Position numbers and translations under genes: made by a program | The notes under the pieces: model-generated | The model's input: the letters and a program-made list of their open reading frames with translations, nothing else | Databases searched by the model: none | Told to the model about the DNA's origin: nothing | Origin: an uncultured Collinsella sp. | Lineage (GTDB): Bacteria > Actinomycetota > Coriobacteriia > Coriobacteriales > Coriobacteriaceae | Direction: 5' to 3' | DNA length: 6,154 nucleotides | Assembly: GCA_900550735.1 (NCBI GenBank) | Contig: URTD01000121.1 | Span: forward strand, 1 to 6,154 | In this document: in pieces, positions 1 through 4,600 of the stretch | How the letters are laid out: each line of letters opens with the position of its first letter | Numbering within the stretch: position 1 is the stretch's first letter

Positions 1-2
1 CA

Positions 3-39
3 CGCAAAGGAAAGCACTTAATGTGCTTTCCGTCTTGCG
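3..39. repeat. Two-tier inverted repeat (hairpin) at the left edge
   Basis: A perfect 9-bp inverted repeat (GGAAAGCAC at 9-17, GTGCTTTCC at 23-31) encloses a 5-nt loop. A second pairing, CGCAA at 3-7 with TTGCG at 35-39, extends it across a small internal loop. No T-run follows on the + strand (GCAGGACTG follows), and the bases that would follow on the - strand lie outside the window. It could be the terminator of an upstream gene, on either strand, or an operator. The structure is seen directly; its role is unknown. Confidence 0.55.
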
Positions 40-129
40 CAGGACTGTAGAGCAGCAAACTTAACCCGCGCCCGCCCGGCGAGCAAGCGGACGACAAACA
101 CATCTGTCCAATAATTCGTCTGAAACATA

Positions 130-158
130 ATGAAAAACCGTTTGATGTGAGTTAATAT
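130..158 (+). promoter_or_regulatory. Probable promoter of ptsH
   Basis: TAATAT at 153-158 matches a sigma-70-type -10 box at 4 of 6 positions. A weak -35, ATGAAA at 130-135 (4 of 6), lies 17 bp upstream. Transcription would start near 165 and leave a leader of about 60 nt before the ATG at 226. The -10 lies inside a near-palindrome, GTTAATATAAAC at 151-162. The AT-rich setting before a GC-rich gene supports a promoter, but the -35 is poor and no start site is known. Confidence 0.45.
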
Positions 159-177
159 AAACAACGTCGTGAATCTG

Positions 178-203
178 ACTCCTGCCACATGCATGACAGG
201 GGT
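178..203 (+). promoter_or_regulatory. Hairpin in the ptsH leader
   Basis: Bases 178-187 (ACTCCTGCCA) pair with 194-203 (TGACAGGGGT): nine pairs including one G-U, one C-A mismatch, and a 6-nt loop at 188-193. It lies between the predicted transcription start near 165 and the Shine-Dalgarno AAGGAG at 214-219. It leaves the ribosome binding site free and has no T-run after it, so it is not an ordinary terminator. An mRNA-stability or protein-binding element is possible; function is inferred only from position. Confidence 0.4.
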
Positions 204-225
204 TAAACACAAAAAGGAGTCAATT

Positions 226-489
226 ATGGTTTCTGAGAAGGCTACCCTCGTTAATCCTCAGGGTCTGCACATGCGTCCGGCTGGTCTGTTCGCCTCCACC
301 ATGGGCAAGTACGCCTGTGACGTGACGGTCGTCACCCCCGAGAAGGAGGTCAACGGCAAGTCCCCGATGGCACTTATGGCTGCTGGTATCCCCTGCGGCA
401 CCGAGGTCGAGGTCAAGTGCGACGGCGCTGACGAGGCCGAGGCTCTGGCTGCTGCCATCGAGCTCATCAAGAGCGGTCTTGGCGAGTAG
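226..489 (+). CDS. ptsH: HPr, phosphocarrier protein of the sugar phosphotransferase system
   Basis: HPr is the small cytosolic phosphocarrier that takes phosphate from enzyme I on a histidine and hands it to sugar-specific EIIA domains. The 87-residue product has the usual family length. The active-site signature GLHMRPAG spans residues 13-20, giving His15 and Arg17 at the canonical positions. The Ser46 region reads GKSPMALM at 44-51, so the regulatory serine is present but is followed by Pro, where Firmicutes HPr usually has Ile. Met16 replaces the more usual Ala after the catalytic His. The ATG at 226 is chosen because AAGGAG at 214-219 lies 6 nt upstream and it places His and Ser at the family positions; an in-frame GTG at 169 would add 19 unrelated residues. 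It is followed by a terminator-like hairpin and then ptsI, the classic partner. Identification is firm; regulation by an HPr kinase cannot be judged here. Confidence 0.97.
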   Translation: MVSEKATLVNPQGLHMRPAGLFASTMGKYACDVTVVTPEKEVNGKSPMALMAAGIPCGTEVEVKCDGADEAEALAAAIELIKSGLGE

Positions 490-532
490 AACTCAAACGG
501 GTCGCATGTTGAACAACTAAGTTCATATTTGG

Positions 533-570
533 GGGCGCAGTGACCTGTTGTAAGGTAGCTGCGCTCTTTT
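533..570 (+). terminator. Terminator- or attenuator-like hairpin between ptsH and ptsI
   Basis: GCGCAG at 535-540 pairs with CTGCGC at 559-564. Further pairing of 543-545 with 554-556 gives a loop of about 8 nt. A short pyrimidine run, TCTTTT (565-570), follows directly. This resembles a modest rho-independent terminator 44 nt after the ptsH stop. Partial termination would give more HPr than enzyme I transcript. The short T-run makes read-through into ptsI likely, since no convincing separate ptsI promoter is seen. Confidence 0.6.
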
Positions 571-606
571 GTCATGGATATGGCAAAACGCTTTATCACA
601 TGACAC

Positions 607-616
607 GGAGAGAGGA
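607..616 (+). promoter_or_regulatory. Ribosome binding region of ptsI with two candidate starts
   Basis: The purine run GGAGAGAGGA serves two in-frame ATGs. GGAG at 607-610 is 6 nt before ATG 617, and AGGA at 613-616 is 6 nt before ATG 623. The better core match favours 617. The product from 623 (MYQGVNAS...) has a leader length equally typical of enzyme I. The two differ by only two residues. Confidence 0.6.
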
Positions 617-2326
617 ATGGGAATGTATCAGGGAGTCAACGCTTCCGAGGGCATCGGTATCGGCACCGTCATGGTCGCCGTCGATCCCGACTTGACGTTT
701 GAGCCGCACGAGGTTGCTGATTCGGCAGCAGAGAAGGAGCGCTATCAGTCCGCTCTTTCGGTCTTCTGCGAGAAGACCCAGGCTCAGGCCGACCACATGA
801 AGGAGACGGTGGGCGAGGCCGAGGCCGAGATCATGAGCGGACACATTGTCCTGGCTCAGGACCCGGGCATGACCGACGCCATCAACGCCGCCATTGACGG
901 CGGCACCTGCGCCGAGCAGGCGCTCATGGACACCTCGACCATGTTCGAGAACATGTTCCTGTCCATGGACGACGAGATGTTCCGTCTGCGCGCGGCCGAC
1001 ATCGCCGACATCCGCACCGGTATTCTGGCCGAGCTGCTGGGCAAGGAGGTCGTCGACCTTTCCGTCCTGCCCGAGAACACCGTCGTTGTCGTGCACGACC
1101 TCACGCCGTCCATGACCGCCACGATCGATAAGGCCCACGTTGCCGGCATCGTCACCGAGACCGGTGGCCGCACGTCGCACTCCGCGATCATCGCGCGCGC
1201 CCTCGAGATCCCGGCTGTCCTTTCGGTTTCCAACAGCTGCACCGCGCTGCGCAACGGTATGACCGTTGTCGTCGACGGTGGCAAGGGTATCGTCGAGGCC
1301 GATCCCGACGAGGAGACGCTCGCTGCCTATACCGCCAAGGCCGAGGCCTTCGCTGCCGAGAAGGCGGCCCTCGAGGCCTTCCGTGGCAAGCCGTCCGTGA
1401 CTGCCGATGGCATCAAGAAGATCATCGCCTGCAACATCGGTAACCCCGATGACGTGCCCAACGCGCTCGATCACGACGCCGAGGCCATCGGTCTGTTCCG
1501 CTCCGAGTTCCTGTTCATGGACTCTGCTGAGCTTCCTTCCGAGGAGGAGCAGTTCAACGCCTACCGTAAGGTCGCCAGCGCGCTCAAGGGTGCTCCGGTC
1601 ATCATCCGTACGCTCGATGTGGGCGGCGACAAGGAGATTCCGTATCTGCACATGGTCAAGGAAGATAACCCCTTCATGGGCTTCCGCGCCGTGCGTTACT
1701 GCCTGGCCAATCCCGACCAGTACAAGGTCCAGCTCCGCGCTCTGCTGCGCGCTAGCGCCTTCGGTGACGTCAAGATCATGATCCCGCTCGTCACCTGCGT
1801 CGAGGAGGTCTTGGCTGTCAAGGAGCTCGTCGAGCAGTGCAAGGCCGAGCTGACCGAAGAGGGTCGCAAGTTCAACGAGAACATCGAGGTCGGCATCATG
1901 GTCGAGACGCCCGCCGCTTCGCTGCTCGCAGACCGTCTTGCCGAGGTTGCCGACTTCTTCTCCATCGGCACCAACGACCTGATCGGCTACACCATGTGCG
2001 CCGACCGTGGTAACGACACCATCTCCAACTTGTACCAGGTTTACTATCCCGCCGTGCTCCGCTCGCTCAAGAACATCATCGAGAGCGGCGTGAAGGCCGG
2101 CATCATGGTCGGTATGTGCGGCGAGGCCGCTGCCGATCCGCTGCTCGAGCCGCTGCTGATCAGCTGGGGCCTGGAGGAGTTCTCGATGAGCGCTCCGTCG
2201 ATCCTGCGCGCCCGCAAGACCATCAGCCAGTGGACCAAGGCCGAGTGCGACGAGCTCGCCGAGAAGGCACTCGCCTGCAACACCGCCGCCGAGGTCAAGG
2301 CACTGCTCGAGTCCGCAGCTCGCTAA
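617..2326 (+). CDS. ptsI: Enzyme I, PEP-protein phosphotransferase of the PTS
   Basis: Enzyme I autophosphorylates from phosphoenolpyruvate in the cytosol and passes the phosphate to HPr. The 569-residue product is of normal full length. The N-terminal part (about 1-145) is the HPr-binding helical region. The swivelling phosphohistidine domain carries GGRTSHSAIIAR at 183-194 with active-site His188. The C-terminal PEP-binding barrel shows GLFRSEFLFM (292-301), RTLDVGGDKE (331-340), NPFMGFRAVR (351-360), VGIMVETPAA (425-434), FFSIGTNDL (447-455) and GMCGEAAAD (499-507) with catalytic Cys501. All key groups are present. One oddity is GTNDLIGYT, where a Gln (LTQYT or LIQYT) is usual before Tyr. 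Start 617 is chosen on Shine-Dalgarno spacing; 623 is the alternative. It follows ptsH by 127 nt, with a possible attenuator between, and precedes a broken PfkB kinase by 74 nt, suggesting one transcription unit. Confidence 0.97.
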   Translation: MGMYQGVNASEGIGIGTVMVAVDPDLTFEPHEVADSAAEKERYQSALSVFCEKTQAQADHMKETVGEAEAEIMSGHIVLAQDPGMTDAINAAIDGGTCAEQALMDTSTMFENMFLSMDDEMFRLRAADIADIRTGILAELLGKEVVDLSVLPENTVVVVHDLTPSMTATIDKAHVAGIVTETGGRTSHSAIIARALEIPAVLSVSNSCTALRNGMTVVVDGGKGIVEADPDEETLAAYTAKAEAFAAEKAALEAFRGKPSVTADGIKKIIACNIGNPDDVPNALDHDAEAIGLFRSEFLFMDSAELPSEEEQFNAYRKVASALKGAPVIIRTLDVGGDKEIPYLHMVKEDNPFMGFRAVRYCLANPDQYKVQLRALLRASAFGDVKIMIPLVTCVEEVLAVKELVEQCKAELTEEGRKFNENIEVGIMVETPAASLLADRLAEVADFFSIGTNDLIGYTMCADRGNDTISNLYQVYYPAVLRSLKNIIESGVKAGIMVGMCGEAAADPLLEPLLISWGLEEFSMSAPSILRARKTISQWTKAECDELAEKALACNTAAEVKALLESAAR

Positions 2327-2343
2327 TTTGGTATCAGAGGTAA

Positions 2344-2373
2344 CCGCGTGGTTGGAATGGGCCGGCCACGCGG
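2344..2373 (+). promoter_or_regulatory. Strong GC hairpin between ptsI and the kinase pseudogene, no U-tract
   Basis: CCGCGTGG at 2344-2351 pairs perfectly with CCACGCGG at 2366-2373. Four more pairs (2352-2355 with 2362-2365, two of them G-U) close a 6-nt loop at 2356-2361, giving a 12-bp stem. It is followed by CCCTCACATA rather than T residues, so it is not a standard intrinsic terminator. It lies 14 nt before AGGGGG (2387-2392), the Shine-Dalgarno of the next gene. mRNA processing or stabilisation of the ptsHI message is plausible; it could also cause pausing. Confidence 0.6.
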
Positions 2374-2400
2374 CCCTCACATATACAGGGGGTACTGTAA

Positions 2401-3315
2401 ATGTTCTACACGCTAACCGCTAACCCGGCTGTCGACATGACGGTTTCGAGCTCTCCGCTCGAGCCCGACGAGAACGTCCGCACCGGCTCGGCCAGCTACA
2501 CGGCTAACGGCAAGGGCCTCGACGTGTCCTTCGCCTTTAAGAAGATGGGCGTCGACACCGTCGCGCTCGGCTTCTTCGCTGGCTTCACGGGCAAGTTCAT
2601 CGTCGAGGAGGTCATGAACCTGGGTTGCCTCTGCCGCCCGGTCTGGACCGACGGTATCACGCGCATTAACACCTACGTCAACGATGGCCAGCACGAGTAC
2701 GGCATCCTGAACCCGGGTGCTCCTATTACGCCGCAGCACCAGGAGGAGCTCTACAACATCCTGGACACCGCGGGCGATCTCGAGTGCCTGATCGTTTCCG
2801 GCTCCGTGCCTCCCAAAGCTACGCCTGACTTCCTGGCTAAGGTCATGGAGCACGCTCAGGCTCGTGGCGCCGACGTCGTCCTGGACCTGTCTCAAGGAGC
2901 TCGCTCACAAGAAGCCGCTGCTCATCAAGCCGAACCATCACGAGATGAAGGCCATCTTCGGCGTGCCGGTCGACACCGACGACGAGGTTCGCGTTGCCAT
3001 GAAGATGGCTCACGACGCTGGCGTTCAGAACGTGCTGCTCACCCGTGGTAGCCGCGGCGACGCTTACTTCTCCAACGGCGAGGACATCTGGTACGCCAAG
3101 CGTGAGTTCAACATCAAGCTGGTTTCTGCGCCGGCGACTGCACCCTCGCTGCGTTCCTGCACAAGTGGTACAGGGATCGCGACAACGTCGAGGAGGCCAT
3201 GAAGCTCGCTATGGCCACCGGCGCCAACGTTGCCGAGTCCGTCGGCATCGGCGACTTTGGTCACGTCGATGAGTACAGCAAGCGCGTTGCTGTCCGCAAG
3301 CTCGATCGTCAGTAA
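2401..3315 (+). pseudogene. fruK: 1-phosphofructokinase-family (PfkB) kinase, disrupted by two frameshifts
   Basis: Intact, this would phosphorylate a sugar phosphate, probably fructose-1-phosphate to fructose-1,6-bisphosphate. The start ATG 2401 follows AGGGGG (2387-2392) by 8 nt. Frame 1 encodes a good N-terminal part to about residue 164 (TLTANPAVD, YTANGKGLDVS, GFFAGFTGKFI, VWTDGITR, SGSVPP, VVLDLS). At 2889-2893 the homologous reading moves to frame 2 (LKELAHKKPLLIKPN, NVLLTRGS, AYFSNGEDIWYAK, FNIKLVS). At 3126/3127 it returns to frame 1 (CAGDCTLAAF, ATGANVAESVGIGDF, VDEYSKR) and ends at TAA 3313-3315. Alignment to the intact copy at 3504-4436 suggests about 11 nt and 7 nt are missing. 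Unshifted translation stops at TAG 3049-3051 after 216 residues, of which the last 52 are out of frame and the catalytic Asp motif is lost. Residue 41 is Asp where the paralogue has Asn. Recent inactivation or assembly error both fit. Confidence 0.88.
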
Positions 3316-3343
3316 TCGAAACGCGACATATTCGTGCGCATGC

Positions 3344-3377
3344 GGCGCCCCGGTTTCGGCTGGGGCGCCTTTTTGTT
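3344..3377 (+). terminator. Strong rho-independent terminator after the kinase pseudogene
   Basis: GGCGCCCC at 3344-3351 pairs perfectly with GGGGCGCC at 3362-3369, with two further inner pairs (3352-3353 with 3360-3361) and a short loop. TTTTTGTT at 3370-3377 follows at once. It lies 28 nt after the pseudogene stop and should end the ptsHI-kinase transcript, separating it from the second kinase gene. Confidence 0.92.
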
Positions 3378-3463
3378 CCGCTACGGGGGAGAGGTGTCCC
3401 GCCGTACTTCATCGCTTCCACACCGTTCACCGAGTTGTCCTAGCCTTTTACCGATGCGTGGAA

Positions 3464-3469
3464 TATACT
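3464..3469 (+). promoter_or_regulatory. Candidate -10 box upstream of the intact kinase
   Basis: TATACT at 3464-3469 is a 5 of 6 match to a -10 box, 34 nt before the ATG at 3504. No good -35 sits at 16-18 bp: TTGTCC at 3435-3440 is 23 bp away. The strong terminator at 3344-3377 implies a promoter must lie in this spacer. A promoter that needs an activator is possible. Confidence 0.4.
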
Positions 3470-3503
3470 TTCATTAACACGTTGCTTCGTGAAAGGAACA
3501 TTC

Positions 3504-4436
3504 ATGATTTACACGCTCACTGCAAATCCCGCCATTGACTACAACATCGCCTGCGACGGCCTTGCTGCCAACACCGTTACGCGTACTCGCAACGCCGTCT
3601 ATACGCCCAACGGCAAGGGCCTCAACGTCTCGTTTACGCTTGACCACTACGGTGTCGACACCACGATCCTGGGCTTCTTCGCTGGTTTCTCGGGCGAGTT
3701 CATCGTCAAGGGCGCCGAGGCCCTGGGCGTGCCCGTAAAGCCCGTGTGGACCGACGGCATCACGCGCGTCAACGTGTTCCTCAATGCCGGCCCCGACACC
3801 GAGTACAACATGGTCAACGCCGGTGCCGCCATCAACGAGGCCAATGAGCAGGAGATGTTTGAGCTCATCGATTCGCTCGATGACATGACCTGCCTGGTAA
3901 TCAGCGGCTCGCTGCCTCCCAACACTTCCGAGGGCTTCCTGGCCGAGGTTCTGCGCCGCGTCAAGGCCAAGGGTGCCGAGTTCGTTCTCGACATTTCGAG
4001 CCATCAGCTGGCAGATCTCATTGCCATGGAGCCGCTGCTGATCAAGCCCAATGACGACGAGTTGCTCGATATCTTTGGCATTAAGGTGAGCGGTGGCGAC
4101 GATGAGTCCGTCAAGGGCGCTATGGCTGAGCTTCATGCCAAGGGCGCCAAGAACGTGCTGCTGACCCTCGGTGGCGCCGGTGCGTACTTCTCCAACGGCG
4201 AGCATATCTGGTTTGCCAACCGCACCTTTGAGGTCAAGCTGTTGTCGACGGTGTGCGCCGGCGATTCCTCGCTCGCTGCCTTCCTGTCCGTGTGGCATGA
4301 CGCCCCCGAGCGCGTCGAGGACGCCCTGCGCCTGTCGATGGCCACCGGCGCCAACGTGGTCGAGTGCCCCGGTTTGGGCGATTTTGCCAAGGTGGACGAA
4401 TATAAGAAGCACATCGAGGTTCGCCGGGTCTGCTAG
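3504..4436 (+). CDS. fruK: 1-phosphofructokinase-family sugar-phosphate kinase (PfkB family)
   Basis: This is a probable cytosolic ATP-dependent 1-phosphofructokinase, making fructose-1,6-bisphosphate from the fructose-1-phosphate that a PTS delivers. The 310-residue length is normal. Seen in order: TLTANPAID (4-12), YTPNGKGLNVS (33-43), GFFAGFSGEFI (57-67), VWTDGITRVN (81-90), SGSLPP (134-139), PLLIKPNDDEL (177-187), NVLLTLGGAGAYF (217-229) and STVCAGDSSLAAF (248-260), with Asp254 as predicted catalytic base. The anion-hole motif is CAGD instead of the usual GAGD, and NGKG replaces the usual GGKG. ATG 3504 is chosen because GAAAGGA at 3491-3497 lies 6 nt upstream; an in-frame GTG at 3489 would overlap this site. 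The gene is flanked by terminators at 3344-3377 and 4470-4507, so it is probably monocistronic. It shares about half its residues with the broken copy upstream (25 of the first 50 by hand count), so the duplication is old. A tagatose-6-phosphate (LacC-type) or other substrate cannot be excluded. Confidence 0.87.
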   Translation: MIYTLTANPAIDYNIACDGLAANTVTRTRNAVYTPNGKGLNVSFTLDHYGVDTTILGFFAGFSGEFIVKGAEALGVPVKPVWTDGITRVNVFLNAGPDTEYNMVNAGAAINEANEQEMFELIDSLDDMTCLVISGSLPPNTSEGFLAEVLRRVKAKGAEFVLDISSHQLADLIAMEPLLIKPNDDELLDIFGIKVSGGDDESVKGAMAELHAKGAKNVLLTLGGAGAYFSNGEHIWFANRTFEVKLLSTVCAGDSSLAAFLSVWHDAPERVEDALRLSMATGANVVECPGLGDFAKVDEYKKHIEVRRVC

Positions 4437-4469
4437 TTCCGGCACCTTGTCTGAATAGTTTGATTATTT

Positions 4470-4507
4470 CGCATCCGTCTTAGACTAGGACGGATGCGTT
4501 TTTGTTT
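4470..4507 (+). terminator. Strong rho-independent terminator after the intact kinase
   Basis: A perfect 10-bp stem, CGCATCCGTC (4470-4479) with GACGGATGCG (4489-4498), encloses a 9-nt loop and is followed by TTTTTGTTT (4499-4507). It lies 33 nt after the kinase stop codon. The reverse strand has no T-run after the stem, so it is directional. Confidence 0.92.
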
Positions 4508-4540
4508 ATCGGACTTGCGTGTGCAGTGGAGGCTGTTTCT

Positions 4541-4549
4541 TGCTAGACT
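4541..4549 (+). promoter_or_regulatory. Candidate extended -10 promoter for cca
   Basis: TGCTAGACT at 4541-4549 fits an extended -10 element (TGn followed by TAGACT, 4 of 6). It lies about 50 nt before the ATG at 4601. TTGCGT at 4515-4520 is too far (23 bp) to be a normal -35, but an extended -10 can work without one. A weaker alternative is TTGCAG (4552-4557) with TTTGAT (4575-4580) at 17 bp. The preceding terminator requires a promoter in this spacer. Confidence 0.4.
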
Positions 4550-4600
4550 TCTTGCAGACGCAATCGATAGCAAATTTGATAGTCTCAGGAGGCCACAGGT

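Noticed and set aside
89..120. Small inverted repeats (GGAC/GTCC, GACGA/TCGTC) in the left flank
   Set aside because: The stems are only 4-6 bp with long or competing loops, expected by chance.
131..145. cre-like catabolite operator TGAAAAACCGTTTGA
   Set aside because: It has one extra base and lacks proper symmetry compared with the 14-bp cre consensus, so it is not called as a CcpA site.
167..173. TCGTGAA shared by the ptsH leader and the second kinase leader (3487-3493)
   Set aside because: A 7-nt match at different distances from the promoters; likely coincidence, and the second copy overlaps the ribosome binding site.
569..597. Possible ptsI promoter, TTGTCA (569-574) with TTTATC (592-597)
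   Set aside because: The -35 is good, but the -10 matches only 3 of 6 positions. The -35 also overlaps the T-run of the hairpin, and the start site would almost touch the Shine-Dalgarno.
596..2380. Long open frame on the - strand (594 codons) opposite ptsI
   Set aside because: It mirrors ptsI, whose + strand product has every enzyme I motif. The - strand translation is low-complexity, rich in Gly, Asp, Leu and Val, as expected from antisense of GC-rich codons, and shows no recognisable domain.
2880..3130. Programmed ribosomal frameshifting in the first kinase
   Set aside because: No slippery heptamer is seen at either junction, and both junctions lack several conserved codons, which fits deletion rather than recoding.
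2864..3202. Separate small gene starting at GTG 2864
   Set aside because: Its residues from about 2891 on are the middle of the PfkB kinase in a shifted frame. The beginning and end are out-of-frame, so it is a fragment of the pseudogene.
3474..4445. Open frame on the - strand (323 codons) opposite the intact kinase
   Set aside because: Antisense shadow with no domain and no start signals; it also runs through the promoter region of the + strand gene.
4545..4585. AGACT/AGTCT and TTGC/GCAA pairings in the cca leader
   Set aside because: The stems are 4-5 bp, and the pairings compete with each other; not enough to call a riboswitch or leader structure.
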